Below, in pieces: positions 9,317 through 18,719 of a DNA stretch of 64,000 bases. This stretch comes from Stenotrophomonas maltophilia. Its GTDB lineage: Bacteria; Pseudomonadota; Gammaproteobacteria; Xanthomonadales; Xanthomonadaceae. The position numbers were made by a program, and so were the translations under genes. How positions within the stretch are numbered: position 1 is the stretch's first letter; each line of letters starts with the position of its first letter. The DNA is taken from assembly GCF_003970865.1 (NCBI RefSeq), contig NZ_RXLZ01000009.1:1-64000 (forward strand). Direction: 5' to 3'. Below the pieces are notes generated by a model, which saw nothing but the letters and a program-made list of their open reading frames with translations, had not been told where the DNA came from and searched no databases.

Positions 9317-10035
9317 TCCTGCCTGCACACGATGACCGCCGACACGTTGTCGCGGGCGGCGCGTCCCAGGGCCAGTTCGAACAGCCGCGCCAGCAGCACG
9401 CGTGGCTCGCGCTGGCGACGGCATTCCATATCAAGCTCGGCATCGGGGATTTCCTTGTTGACTCCGTCGCTGCACAGCAGGAACGGCGTGCCAGTGGCAT
9501 GGCTGGCAACGATCCAATCGACCAGCAGGTCCTCCTGCGCGCCGACTGCCCGGGTCAGCGTGCCAGGCGCGGCCACGGCGGCAGAGCCGGCGAACTGGGT
9601 GGCGTCGTCCTTGATGCCGTGCACATGGTCACGGGTCAGCTGGCGCAGGCAGCCGTCTTCCATGCCATAGGCGCGGCTGTCCCCCACCCAGCCGCACAGC
9701 ATGAAATCGCGGTCCTGCACCAGCACCACCACGGTCGAGCCGATCAGGTCCACACGCAGGTCATGCGCGCGTCGCAGCAGTTCCTGGTTGACCTGCTGCA
9801 GCGTGTCCTCGATGGCCTCGATGAAATCGACCACGTCCTCCTGCCGCTGCAGGCGCGACAACCGCTCGACGATCAGGCCACTGGCGAAATCACCAGCGGC
9901 GTGGCCACCCAGGCCATCGGCAACCACCCAGAGGCCAACGTCGTCACGCAGCAGGATCGCGTCCTCGTTGAGCCGGCGTACCTTTCCGGTATCGGTGTGG
10001 CCGGCCGATGCATAGCGGGTACCCACGGCATTCAT
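9313..10035 (-). CDS. pppA: PP2C-type Ser/Thr phosphatase PppA of the T6SS
   Basis: This 240-residue PPM/PP2C phosphatase starts at an ATG overlapping the tagF stop by 4 nt (ATGA). The metal-binding signatures are present: RRLNEDA (20-26), VVADGLGGHAAGD (37-49), the VGDSRAY segment, and a late SDGVN followed by DN. In the threonine phosphorylation pathway of T6SS it dephosphorylates the FHA substrate and switches secretion off. It lies directly between tagF, itself a post-translational repressor in other bacteria, and ppkA, so the whole regulatory set is translated in order. Confidence 0.93.
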   Translation of the reverse strand: MNAVGTRYASAGHTDTGKVRRLNEDAILLRDDVGLWVVADGLGGHAAGDFASGLIVERLSRLQRQEDVVDFIEAIEDTLQQVNQELLRRAHDLRVDLIGSTVVVLVQDRDFMLCGWVGDSRAYGMEDGCLRQLTRDHVHGIKDDATQFAGSAAVAAPGTLTRAVGAQEDLLVDWIVASHATGTPFLLCSDGVNKEIPDAELDMECRRQREPRVLLARLFELALGRAARDNVSAVIVCRQE

Positions 10036-10631
10036 GGCGCACGCTCTTCGAGAATGCACGGGGCCTGGATCGCGTGCGGCAGTACACCGTCAACAGGCAG
10101 GCCCGGCAGCCTGCAGGGTGCATGCGCATCGCGCCACCACAGGCTGCCGTGCTGCGCCCAGCACGTCTGCCACGCTACGGGGCCGGCCTGTCCCGGCCAT
10201 GCCGGCGGCAGTTGGTGACAGGCGCTGTCCAACGCATCCGGCAGCTGCAGCGCGCCCTGCCTCACCTGTGCCTGCAGCGCGTGCAACGCGTCGAACCAGC
10301 ACGCAGAGGGAAGTTGCGGAGCCTGCATCGCGTCCTCAGCAGTCAATGGCAATGCCAGCAGCAAGGGGAAGGCGCGGCCCACCCGATCACGCGATGGCGC
10401 CACCACGCCCGCCCAGCCCAGCACGTCGCAGAGCCCGGCGGCCAGAGCGAACGACCAGCCGGTGCCATCTGCCCCGGCCAGCTGGGAATGACGGGACAAC
10501 TGCACGCTGGCATGCGCGTCCCAGGCCTGCACGAGGGCATCAGACAGGCGGCGCCGCGCGAAATCGCCGATACCGGGCAACTTGCCGTGGAAGCCGACCA
10601 CCGGCGCCAGGGACGGCGCATCAGCTGCCAC
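10032..10631 (-). CDS. tagF: T6SS-associated protein TagF/ImpM
   Basis: This 199-residue member of the TagF (ImpM, DUF2094) family has the characteristic N-terminal motif GFHGKLPGIGDFARRRL and a WDAH segment. In Pseudomonas aeruginosa TagF holds T6SS off independently of kinase signalling. The start is set at a GTG that overlaps the tail of tssM by about 11 nt; the frame runs further upstream, but that sequence is inside tssM and not family-like. It is the fourth gene of the tssK-tssL-tssM-tagF-pppA-ppkA run. Confidence 0.88.
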   Translation of the reverse strand: MAADAPSLAPVVGFHGKLPGIGDFARRRLSDALVQAWDAHASVQLSRHSQLAGADGTGWSFALAAGLCDVLGWAGVVAPSRDRVGRAFPLLLALPLTAEDAMQAPQLPSACWFDALHALQAQVRQGALQLPDALDSACHQLPPAWPGQAGPVAWQTCWAQHGSLWWRDAHAPCRLPGLPVDGVLPHAIQAPCILEERAP

Positions 10632-13600
10632 AGCGGAACCGTGCCAGGTCGGCGTCATTGAAGGGATGGCGCAGGTTGCGGGCCTGCAGCGGCAGCGCCA
10701 TGGGGTGGCCACCGATGTCCAGATGCAGCACGTAGCGCAGATCCGAGCGCGCCTCCAGCATGCCCGCCTGCAACGCGCGGAACAGTGCCCAGTCGCCCTG
10801 GAACTGCAGCGCGCCCAGTGGCGTACCGGTTGCGTCGAACGCCGCTACCGAAACATGGCCGGGAGTCGGGCCCGGCCATCTGACCGGCAGGCTGGCTACG
10901 GCACCGGCGGTATAGTCCAGCGTCTGTCCCTCGATATCGATCTGCAGCCGTGCCACGCCTTCATCCAGCTGCGGTGCCAGCAGGGTGAACTCGACCAGCG
11001 GCTGTTCGCCGCCACGGAAGTATTTCTGGCGGATCGCATCGGCCAGCTGCATGCGCGCCGGCAGCGCCGGGTCACTGCCAGGCGGCGCATCCTCTTTCCA
11101 CTGCCAGGTGGACGTACGCGTATCGAGCAGCGGCGCCAGGGTCTGACGGAACAGGCCATCAAAACGCCCGCCGTTGCCGAACAGTTCGGCAAAATTCTGC
11201 AGCGGCGTGTCCTCGCTGGCACTGCGATCGAATGGATAACGGTGACCAGTGAATTCACCGCAGACCTGGCCCACACTGGTGGCGACACGCTCGTCGAGCA
11301 CGGCCTGGTCCTGCGCGCCGATGGCCGCGGCGCTCTGGCCGGTCAGCGCCAGCAACCAGGTCGAAACGGGTGGGGGCAGTTGCGCAGCCTGCTGCCTGGC
11401 CTGCTGCAGCCGGGTATCAACCGAGCCCGCCGCAGGGGGCGCCAGCAACCGCTCACCCAATTGCGCGAAGCTGGCCAAGGCCTGGTCGAGCGGCGTCGCG
11501 CCGGGAGCGCCTGCACACAGTTGGGCCAGTGCGGCGAAGTGATCGCTGATCGCTGCTCCGGCAGGGCGTGCGGCCGCCCCCCCCGCAGCCGGTGCCAGCG
11601 CGGCCTGCAGCGCCGCGCCACCCGCCCCGGCCTTGGCCAGCGCCGCCGCACCCACCTTGGCCTTCGCGGCATCAGCCGTTGCACTGGCCGCATTGCCGGC
11701 GGGCACACGCAGCAGATCCTGGGTCTGATCGCGCAACAGCACCAGCAGCAGGCGCAGCGGCGAGGTCGGGCCTGCAATGCGTGCCAGCTGCGCGGAAGCC
11801 TCCGCATCATCGGCACCGGGTCGCAACTGCAGATCGGCCAGCAGTTCATCCCAGGCGCGGATGTAGTCACGCTCATAGAGACGCAGGACCTGCTGTACCA
11901 GCCGCGCACGCCCCAGGGCGTCGATCCGCTGCGGGCCCAGCACCCAGTCATCGGCAACGAAGCGCGCAACGGCATCGTCCACGCCTTCGCGGGCAAGCTG
12001 GGCGAACACGGGTTGCGTGTAGAGCGCCGGCCACGGCGACGACAACGGCACGCCACTACGCCGCTCGAACGCGTCGGCCTGCAGGCCCAGCGCCTTGTCC
12101 AGGCGCAGCGTGGCAGGCTGCGCACGGGCCTGCAGGCTCAGGTCGCTGTAGACCAGCGTCGCCAGCTCCGCTGCGCGCAGGCTGGCTCGCGCCTGTTCCA
12201 CGCGCACCGGATCGGGACGGATCGCGCGCAGCTGCCCCTTCGCAGCCAGCAATGCCGACAGTTGCGCGTCATAGGCGTCGGCCAGCACTGTGTCACCGCC
12301 GAAACGGCGCCGTGCGTCGAGCCCTGCCAGCAGGCCGAGCTGCGTCGGCTGCAGGCGCGCGGACTCGCCCAGCATCAGGTAGCCCTTCAGGTAGTAATAA
12401 AGACGCTGCGGATCGGACGCGCTGTCGCCAAGACCCTCGCGCAGCTGCGCGGCCACACCAGGCAACAGCGTCGCGTTGAGTTCGCGCAGGTAGGCCTCGC
12501 GCAACGTCTGCTGCACGGCATCCCCCTGGTACAGGCCCCAGCGCATGCGCCACGGCACCGGCTGCGTGGGTGCAGCAGCCGCCACCGCAGCGGCACTTGC
12601 CTGGCCTCGCTGCACCGCCCGCTCCAGATAGCCGCGCAGGTCGGTCGCTGCGCCCGGATCCGGAGTCTGCGGGCGCTGCTGCATCACCTGCCGCGCCTGC
12701 AGCAGGTAGTCACGGTTTCCCTGGTAGCTGGCCGCCATCGCCGCCAGCCCTCCTGCACACACCACCAGCACGGCAGCCTGGGCAGCCCAGTGCCAGCGCC
12801 GACGACGGCGCTGGGCCTGCGGCTGGAAGCCGGCCAGTCCATGCTCGGGCAGCACCACGTCGCGCAGCAGCCGCTCGACGAAGAAGGTCCGTGGGGCAGC
12901 CGAAGGCGCAGGTGCGCGTGCTGCATCCAGGCCGAAGCTGCGTGCCACCGCACCGAGCATGCGGTCGATCGGCGTGCCTTCCTGGGTACCCGAGGTGAAG
13001 TACACCCCCCGCAGCAGGGGGGCGGGGGCGTAGGCATGTCCGGCGAAGGCGGACTCGATGAACTGCCGCGCGCTCTCGCCCAACGCAGCGAACTGCGGCG
13101 GGAACGCGAGCAGCGCCGCACGACGGCCACGTTCGCGCTCATCGTGCAGGCGTTGCAGTACCCGCGCGTTGAGCCGGTCCAGCAGCCGCGCATAGGCATC
13201 GGCGAAACTACGCGCCGCGCTGCCATCGAGCGTCTTCTGCAGCGGGAAGGTAGTGCCCCAGACCTGGCTGCGCTGGTCTGTACCCAGGTCGTCGAAGAAC
13301 TCACCGAACCCCGCCAGCAGATCGCACTTGGTCAGCACCAGGTAGACCGGCACCTGCAGCTGCAGGTGCTCGGCCAACTCATCCAGGCGCTGCCGGATCG
13401 CACGTGCATGCTGCTCACGCTCGCCTGCATCAAGCTGCAGCAGATCGGACAGGCTCATGCTGACCACAACGCCATTCAATGGGCGCGCGCGGCGATGGCG
13501 ACGCAGCAGCTGCAGGAAGTCCCGCCAACCCGCCGCGTCCACCGTACGGTCCGAATCCTGGGTGGTATATCGGCCAGCGGTGTCGAGGAACACGGCCTGA

Positions 13601-14106
13601 TCGGTGAACCACCAGTCGCACTGGCGGGTGCCGCCCACACCGCGCACGGCATCGTTGCCAAGCCGCGCGGCCAGCGGGAACTGCAGGCCGGAATTCTGCA
13701 GCAGCGTGGTCTTTCCCGATCCAGGCGGACCGATCAGCAGGTACCACGGCAGCTGGCCGATGCCACCGCCACGGCGCCGGCGCAGCAGGGCCAACGCCTC
13801 CTCGAAGCGGCGCTCAAGCTGGCTGCGCTCGCTGGCAAGGCGTTGCGTCGGGTCATCCCCCTGGCGCAGCGCTTCGCCCATGCGCTGCTCGCGGCGGCGC
13901 CTGCGCCAGCGGCGCACCAGCACGATTCCCATCACCGTCAGCACCAGTACCAGGAGCACCAGCAGCCGCGCCATCACGCCCGCAAGCGGCACGTGTCCGG
14001 CAATGGCGACCCAGGGGCCGCCGAACCACACCAGCAGCGCCAGCAGCAACACGCCGGCGGCAACCACCCAGTTCACCCGGCGCAGCGCGCCCATGATTGC
14101 CTGCAT
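10621..14106 (-). CDS. tssM: T6SS membrane complex protein TssM (IcmF/VasK)
   Basis: TssM here has 1161 residues, the normal length. Two membrane helices (about 12-32 and 43-64) precede a cytoplasmic domain with Walker A GPPGSGKT (126-133). A third helix near residue 460 (AAVLVVCAGGLAAMA) leads to the large periplasmic IcmF-related region and a C-terminal beta domain. TssM spans the inner membrane and links TssL to the outer membrane, normally through the lipoprotein TssJ, which is not seen in this window. It starts 3 nt after the tssL stop. The NTP-binding motif is intact. Confidence 0.95.
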   Translation of the reverse strand: MQAIMGALRRVNWVVAAGVLLLALLVWFGGPWVAIAGHVPLAGVMARLLVLLVLVLTVMGIVLVRRWRRRRREQRMGEALRQGDDPTQRLASERSQLERRFEEALALLRRRRGGGIGQLPWYLLIGPPGSGKTTLLQNSGLQFPLAARLGNDAVRGVGGTRQCDWWFTDQAVFLDTAGRYTTQDSDRTVDAAGWRDFLQLLRRHRRARPLNGVVVSMSLSDLLQLDAGEREQHARAIRQRLDELAEHLQLQVPVYLVLTKCDLLAGFGEFFDDLGTDQRSQVWGTTFPLQKTLDGSAARSFADAYARLLDRLNARVLQRLHDERERGRRAALLAFPPQFAALGESARQFIESAFAGHAYAPAPLLRGVYFTSGTQEGTPIDRMLGAVARSFGLDAARAPAPSAAPRTFFVERLLRDVVLPEHGLAGFQPQAQRRRRRWHWAAQAAVLVVCAGGLAAMAASYQGNRDYLLQARQVMQQRPQTPDPGAATDLRGYLERAVQRGQASAAAVAAAAPTQPVPWRMRWGLYQGDAVQQTLREAYLRELNATLLPGVAAQLREGLGDSASDPQRLYYYLKGYLMLGESARLQPTQLGLLAGLDARRRFGGDTVLADAYDAQLSALLAAKGQLRAIRPDPVRVEQARASLRAAELATLVYSDLSLQARAQPATLRLDKALGLQADAFERRSGVPLSSPWPALYTQPVFAQLAREGVDDAVARFVADDWVLGPQRIDALGRARLVQQVLRLYERDYIRAWDELLADLQLRPGADDAEASAQLARIAGPTSPLRLLLVLLRDQTQDLLRVPAGNAASATADAAKAKVGAAALAKAGAGGAALQAALAPAAGGAAARPAGAAISDHFAALAQLCAGAPGATPLDQALASFAQLGERLLAPPAAGSVDTRLQQARQQAAQLPPPVSTWLLALTGQSAAAIGAQDQAVLDERVATSVGQVCGEFTGHRYPFDRSASEDTPLQNFAELFGNGGRFDGLFRQTLAPLLDTRTSTWQWKEDAPPGSDPALPARMQLADAIRQKYFRGGEQPLVEFTLLAPQLDEGVARLQIDIEGQTLDYTAGAVASLPVRWPGPTPGHVSVAAFDATGTPLGALQFQGDWALFRALQAGMLEARSDLRYVLHLDIGGHPMALPLQARNLRHPFNDADLARFRCGS

Positions 14107-14109
14107 GGT

Positions 14110-15363
14110 TCAGTCCCCCGGCTGGAACAGGATGTCGACACGGCGATTGCGTGCACGGTTGGCCGGCAGCTGCGGCGGCGTGGCCAATGGCTGCGAATCG
14201 CCGGCGCCGACGGTCTCGACCCGGGCGCGATCGCGCAAGCCGGCGCCCAGCACATCGGCCACCGCCCGCGCGCGTGCAGCCGACAGGGCATAGTTGTCCC
14301 TCCACAGCGCCGACCGCACGGGTTGGTCATCGGTATGGCCCACCACCACCACCCGGCCCCGCAGTGGATCGATCGCACGCGCAATGGAGGCCAGCAGCGG
14401 CCGCTGCGCGGCCTCCAGCTCGATACCACCCGAACTGAACATGGCTGCAGCATTCAGTCGTATGCGGGCACTGCCATCAGCGGCCTGCTCCACGCTGAGA
14501 AGGCCGGCACGCTCCTCCGCAGCCAATCGCTGCTTCAGGCCCAGCGTCGGTGCCTGCACGGCTGCGTTCGGTACGTGGCTGGTCTGCAGGCCCATCCGCG
14601 CCGCTTCGGCATTGATGGGTGCCGCCAGTGCATTCAGGCGCGCGTTCGCCCACAGGAACGCCACCAGCAGCACGCTGGCTGCAACCGCCGCGCTGACCCA
14701 CAGCGGCAGATGCCAACGGCCGCGCCAGGTCCGCTCGGCCACGCCCTGCCAGCGTGGCGAGAGCTCTTCCGGCGGTGCGCCACGCTGACTGCGGATGCGG
14801 CGATACAGATCGTCCTGGATCGCCGACAGGCGCAGGCTGCCATCGGCCTCGATCTGGTAGCGGCCAGCGAATCCCATTGCCAGGCACAGGTACAGCAGCT
14901 CCAGCAGTTCCAGATGCCGGGCTGGATCCTGCAGCAGCCGTTCAAGGATCACGAAGAACTTGGCGCCTCCATAGGATTCACCGTGGAAGGCGGTCAGCAG
15001 GGTGCGCTGGGCCCATCCACTGCGTTCGCCCCACGGCGCGTTGAGCACAGCTTCGTCGACCACCGCACACAGCACGTAGCGTGCGGTCATCACCACATCA
15101 GCCGGATAGCGCGCTTCGCGCAGCCGGGCCTCCAGACGCCGAACCTGCAGCTCGGCCTGTTCCCGCAGGCGCGCAACGTCAGGAACCTGCGCACTGTGGC
15201 GCAGCTGTACCGCCAGCAGCAGCAGTGGCGTTGCCGCCTGCACCAGAGGGTTGAGGCTGTCACCCAGGAACTCGCTGATCTCCGCGCGCGAATCCGGTGA
15301 ATCGGCAGGCGCATTGCCGGGCCGATCCTGCATCAGCGGATTGCGCATGTCCCGTGCGTTCAT
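14110..15363 (-). CDS. tssL: T6SS protein TssL (DotU) fused to an OmpA-like peptidoglycan-binding domain
   Basis: TssL here has 417 residues. The N-terminal DotU/TssL cytoplasmic domain (about 30-215) includes ALDEAVL-like text (CAVVDEAVLNAPWG) and the family's WxQRTLL stretch. One membrane helix lies near 222-245. The C-terminal 120 residues are an OmpA/MotB domain (VVVGHTDDQPV, NRARNRRVDI) that should bind peptidoglycan, so this is the extended TssL type and needs no separate TagL. The start overlaps the tssK stop region closely (3 nt gap). It anchors the membrane complex together with TssM. Confidence 0.94.
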   Translation of the reverse strand: MNARDMRNPLMQDRPGNAPADSPDSRAEISEFLGDSLNPLVQAATPLLLLAVQLRHSAQVPDVARLREQAELQVRRLEARLREARYPADVVMTARYVLCAVVDEAVLNAPWGERSGWAQRTLLTAFHGESYGGAKFFVILERLLQDPARHLELLELLYLCLAMGFAGRYQIEADGSLRLSAIQDDLYRRIRSQRGAPPEELSPRWQGVAERTWRGRWHLPLWVSAAVAASVLLVAFLWANARLNALAAPINAEAARMGLQTSHVPNAAVQAPTLGLKQRLAAEERAGLLSVEQAADGSARIRLNAAAMFSSGGIELEAAQRPLLASIARAIDPLRGRVVVVGHTDDQPVRSALWRDNYALSAARARAVADVLGAGLRDRARVETVGAGDSQPLATPPQLPANRARNRRVDILFQPGD

Positions 15364-15366
15364 CGG

Positions 15367-16704
15367 CTACCCCCGGATCGCCCACAGCTGCACACCCAGA
15401 CCGGGAAACTCGTTGCCCAGATGCAGAGCCAGGCCACCGGCGCCACGCAGTGCCCGCCACAAGGGCGATTGCGTTTCGAACTCGAAGTAGACGTGGCCGG
15501 CGTGGTAGGGAATCTGCCGTGGTGCCACCGCCATCGGTTCCAGCCCGATGCCCGGCAGCTGCAGATTGACCAGATCACGGATCTGCTCGACGGGACCAAT
15601 CTTGGCGGTCGACGGCAGCCGCCGCCGCAGTTCCTCGCTGGGCAGGTCCACGCGCACCGCGAGCACGAACTGGGCACTGTCCAGCAGGCCGGGATCAGGG
15701 ATCACCGCCACCCATACCCCGAATTTGCGTTCCTGCACCGGAATCGCCAGTGCAGTCTGTTCCAGCACCGCGCTGAGGCTGCCGCGCAGGGCCGCAATGA
15801 TCGGCTCGAAGCTCTCGCGCAGTGCTTCGTGACGGTAGCCCGCGAACACCGGCGGGCGTTTCCCGGCTGCGGTGAAAGTGCTCAGCTCGCCGGCCAGAGC
15901 CAGCAGCGCGCGATACAGTGCTTCCGGATGCAGCTGCGGCTGTGCAGCCCAGTGCGACAGCACCGGCTGCCAGCGGTTGACCACCTGCAGCAGCAGGAAG
16001 TCGGCGATCTCCGCAGCGCCACCGCGATCAGTGACCGCTACCCGCGCCGCCAGCGCCTCACCGCGCTGATGCAACAGACCCAGCAGTTCGACCAGGAAGG
16101 TTGCCAGTCGCGACGACGACGCACTGGACGCCACGCTGGGAATGAAGGCCTCATCGAGCACCACGCGACGATCCGCCCGGGTTTCCACCACGTGCGCCAC
16201 CGCGATCCGGGCCAATCCTTCCTGCGGTTGCGATTCGGGCAGCAGGCGGGCGTTGAGGCCACCCACCTCCATCAGCACGCGCTCGTCCACGCTTCCGGAT
16301 GCATCCAGCGCTTCACTTTCGCGCACCCGGTAGCGATACAGCTGATCACCGGGTGATTCAGGACGTCCCACATCCACCTGCGATGCCAGGCGCAACGGCA
16401 GGGTCAGGTAGATCGTCTGGTCGCGTCCGTTGGGATCGAGATCGAGTGCGGCCGGCAGTGGGTCATCGGCTGGCATCGCGAACGGCGTGCCATCGGGGAA
16501 CACCCCGCGCGCACGTCGTAGGCCGAGCTTGCCGACCGCCAGCAGGTCACTCTCCAGTTCCAGTTCGGTGAAACCCCAGGCGCGTGACGGCGGCTGCGCG
16601 ACGCGCAGGTCGACGTAGCGCTCCAGGTAGCGCTCCTGCTGCTGCAGGTGCTGTGGCCGCAGGAACAGCCCCTCGCTCCATACGACCTTGTTGTTCTGGG
16701 TCAT
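15367..16704 (-). CDS. tssK: T6SS baseplate protein TssK
   Basis: TssK here has 445 residues, the standard length. The N-terminus has the hallmark VVWSEGLFLRPQHLQQQERY, and the C-terminus has the NxPGxGL-type motif (LQLPGIGLEP) and YFEF. TssK connects the baseplate (TssE/F/G) to the TssL/TssM membrane complex. It is the first gene after a 127-nt gap from tagH. A promoter-like TGAGACGAA motif sits in that gap about 114 nt upstream of the ATG, so this gene probably opens a separate transcription unit. Confidence 0.96.
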   Translation of the reverse strand: MTQNNKVVWSEGLFLRPQHLQQQERYLERYVDLRVAQPPSRAWGFTELELESDLLAVGKLGLRRARGVFPDGTPFAMPADDPLPAALDLDPNGRDQTIYLTLPLRLASQVDVGRPESPGDQLYRYRVRESEALDASGSVDERVLMEVGGLNARLLPESQPQEGLARIAVAHVVETRADRRVVLDEAFIPSVASSASSSRLATFLVELLGLLHQRGEALAARVAVTDRGGAAEIADFLLLQVVNRWQPVLSHWAAQPQLHPEALYRALLALAGELSTFTAAGKRPPVFAGYRHEALRESFEPIIAALRGSLSAVLEQTALAIPVQERKFGVWVAVIPDPGLLDSAQFVLAVRVDLPSEELRRRLPSTAKIGPVEQIRDLVNLQLPGIGLEPMAVAPRQIPYHAGHVYFEFETQSPLWRALRGAGGLALHLGNEFPGLGVQLWAIRG

Positions 16705-16817
16705 CCGTGCGGCTCACAGGTGGCGGCGGGACATGGCGCATGCGTGGGCGATGCGCGAATACGCCACGACCCCATGCGCCAGCTGCCCGCGATTGTCGGC
16801 AGCAACACCGGTGTCGG

Positions 16818-16834
16818 CCCGACAATTCGTCTCA
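16818..16834 (-). promoter_or_regulatory. Candidate ECF-sigma promoter element upstream of tssK
   Basis: Read on the minus strand the site is TGAGACGAATTGTCGGG, identical over 17 bases to the site before tssB. Its first TGA is the stop codon of tagH. The tssK ATG lies about 114 nt downstream. Assignment of -35 and -10 parts is not possible by eye. Confidence 0.6.
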
Positions 16835-18121
16835 GCCCTGGCGTGGACCGCCGCTGCTGCGACTGCTGCGATAGCGAGCCAGCTGGGTTTCATAGGCCCG
16901 CGCGAACTCATCACCGAACAAGCGGCGGAAGCAGTCGTCCGGATCCTTGACCATGCGCTGGAAGTTCTCGCGATAGCGGTCCCAGTAGCGTCCCTTGCCA
17001 GCGAACGCCAGACGGCGACCGTTGCCATCGGCCTCCTGCTCGATCCGGTCTGGACTGAAGTGGAACAGCATTGCCTCGTAGGCGGCGCGCATGCCGGCCA
17101 GCATGGCCATCTGGTGGCAGCGAATGTCATCGAAGGCATCATCGAACGCCGCAGCGCCGCTGAGGAACGCACCACCGGCGGGCGCCGACAGCTTCTGCAT
17201 CGCCTCCTGCGTGGTGGCGGCGAACTTCAGTGGGTTGTTCTCCGAACGCTGGATCACGGTGACCGGAAGGCGGAAGGTGTTCTTGATCTCCGCACGGGCG
17301 CGCAGCACGTCCATCACCCCTTCCACCACGATCGCAAACACCCGGTCCAGATCTTCCGGCATCGCTGTCCCCGGCATGCGGGCGGGGGCAGCGGCGGGTG
17401 CCGATGGCGCTGCCGCACTGAAGTCCCCCTGGGTCAGATCCCAGTCGTCGGGCAACGGCTGCGTCGCCTGTACCGGTGCGGGCGGACGGAAATGATCGTG
17501 GCTGGCGGCGGCATGGTGCCAGCCATCGGCGTCACTGCGCGGCGGTGCGGGCGCTGCTGCACTGGCGGGCAGCAGACGCAACGGATCCAGTTCGTCCTGC
17601 GGCGCCAGTCCCAGGTCCGCCACCATGGCATCCGGCGCGGCGGAGGCCGTTCCCGTCGCGCGTCCCCACAGCACATCAAACGGATCCTCCAACGCAGGCA
17701 CGGCTGCACCCTCGTGCCGTGGCAGCGCGGCCACCACTACCTGGGTCAGATCGGGATTGCCGGCGTCGGCGCCCGGCAGCGGCATCGACGATGGCCCCAC
17801 GCTCTGCAGGCGGACATCGATCTCGAAACTGTCCAGCTGCAGGCGGTCACCGTCGCCGAGTGCGGCCGGCTCGCCACGCACCAGCGCCTGGCCGTTGAGC
17901 AGCAGCCCGTTGGTGCTGCAGTCCTCGATGAAGTACATGCCGTTGAGGAAGCGCACCACCGCGTGGGTCCGCGACACACCCGAGGCAGGCAACACCCAGT
18001 CACACTCGTCGGAACGGCCCAGGCTGCCCCCGCCCTGCATGAAGACCTTCTGTGCCGCGGGCCCGAACTGCGCGGCCTGGCGGCCACTGACGGTCATGAT
18101 CAGATTGTGGATGGCATTCAC
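16832..18121 (-). CDS. tagH: FHA-domain T6SS protein TagH (Fha)
   Basis: This 429-residue protein has an N-terminal forkhead-associated domain (about 10-105) with the phosphothreonine-binding signatures GRS, SRTHAVV and STNGLLLNG. A Pro/Ala-rich linker is followed by a C-terminal TagH/ImpI domain (about 235-410; FRLPVTVIQRSENNPLKF). The protein is a probable substrate and scaffold of the PpkA/PppA pathway that controls apparatus assembly. The start is read as GTG, because the frame has no ATG until residue 9. Its TGA is part of the TGAGACGAA motif preceding tssK. The gene follows the DUF6931-like gene by 55 nt. Confidence 0.9.
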   Translation of the reverse strand: MNAIHNLIMTVSGRQAAQFGPAAQKVFMQGGGSLGRSDECDWVLPASGVSRTHAVVRFLNGMYFIEDCSTNGLLLNGQALVRGEPAALGDGDRLQLDSFEIDVRLQSVGPSSMPLPGADAGNPDLTQVVVAALPRHEGAAVPALEDPFDVLWGRATGTASAAPDAMVADLGLAPQDELDPLRLLPASAAAPAPPRSDADGWHHAAASHDHFRPPAPVQATQPLPDDWDLTQGDFSAAAPSAPAAAPARMPGTAMPEDLDRVFAIVVEGVMDVLRARAEIKNTFRLPVTVIQRSENNPLKFAATTQEAMQKLSAPAGGAFLSGAAAFDDAFDDIRCHQMAMLAGMRAAYEAMLFHFSPDRIEQEADGNGRRLAFAGKGRYWDRYRENFQRMVKDPDDCFRRLFGDEFARAYETQLARYRSSRSSGGPRQG

Positions 18122-18176
18122 AGCGGCAGTGCTCCGTCAGCAACGTCAATGTAGGCGTCATGCGTGGAACAGCGGT

Positions 18177-18719
18177 TCATCGCGCTGCGTCCAGCAGCGC
18201 CAGCGCCTGTTCGGCATAGCCACGCCGGCGTTGCTGGAAGGCCTGCGGCTGCTCGGCGGCAAGCAGCCCCAGCGCTGCGACGGCGGCGCACGCCACCAGA
18301 TGGTCCGGCGGCACCACCACCACCGGTTGCCCCGCCGGTGCCAGGCTGCCCTCGGCCCAGCCGGCACTGGCTGCCAGCCAGGCACCCACGCTGCGGTAGC
18401 CACCGGCATTGGCGAATTCGAAGGCAGCACGGCGGTTACCTTCACTGGGCTCGCGCAACCAGCGCTCGGCCAGCATGGCGCCCGCACGTGCTTCCGGCGC
18501 CAGCGTTTCACCACGTGCGCACTGGCACAGCCAGGCCACTACGTAGCGCTTGGGCAACAGGCGCGCGGCCAGCTGCAATGCGGCCTGCACGTAGCCGGCC
18601 TGCAGCAGCACCTGTACTGCCTGGGCCGGCGGCAGCCCGGGCGCCAGCACTGCGCAGGCCTGCGCGTCGATCTGCATGTCCGCACAGGCCTGCGCGACGG
18701 TATCCATGTGCATGCTCAT
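18177..18719 (-). CDS. DUF6931-like protein in T6SS cluster
   Basis: This is a 180-residue, Ala/Leu-rich, predicted helical soluble protein without signal peptide or membrane segment. Its ATG overlaps the vgrG stop (ATGA), so it is translationally coupled to vgrG. The text resembles the DUF6931 family found beside T6SS genes of Xanthomonadaceae; that naming is from memory and moderate. Internal text such as RRAAFEFANAGGYRSVGAWLA is typical of repeated helical hairpins. A chaperone or adaptor role for the coupled VgrG is an attractive but unsupported idea. Confidence 0.65.
   Translation of the reverse strand: MSMHMDTVAQACADMQIDAQACAVLAPGLPPAQAVQVLLQAGYVQAALQLAARLLPKRYVVAWLCQCARGETLAPEARAGAMLAERWLREPSEGNRRAAFEFANAGGYRSVGAWLAASAGWAEGSLAPAGQPVVVVPPDHLVACAAVAALGLLAAEQPQAFQQRRRGYAEQALALLDAAR

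Noticed and set aside
10582-15300. Plus-strand open frame of 1572 codons opposite the tssM-tssL region
   Set aside because: It is antisense to well-supported T6SS genes, has low-complexity Gln/Arg/His composition and no family text; it is a product of high GC.
16705-16831. Possible tssJ gene between tagH and tssK
   Set aside because: Only 127 nt, no lipoprotein signal or suitable frame; the gap holds the promoter motif instead.
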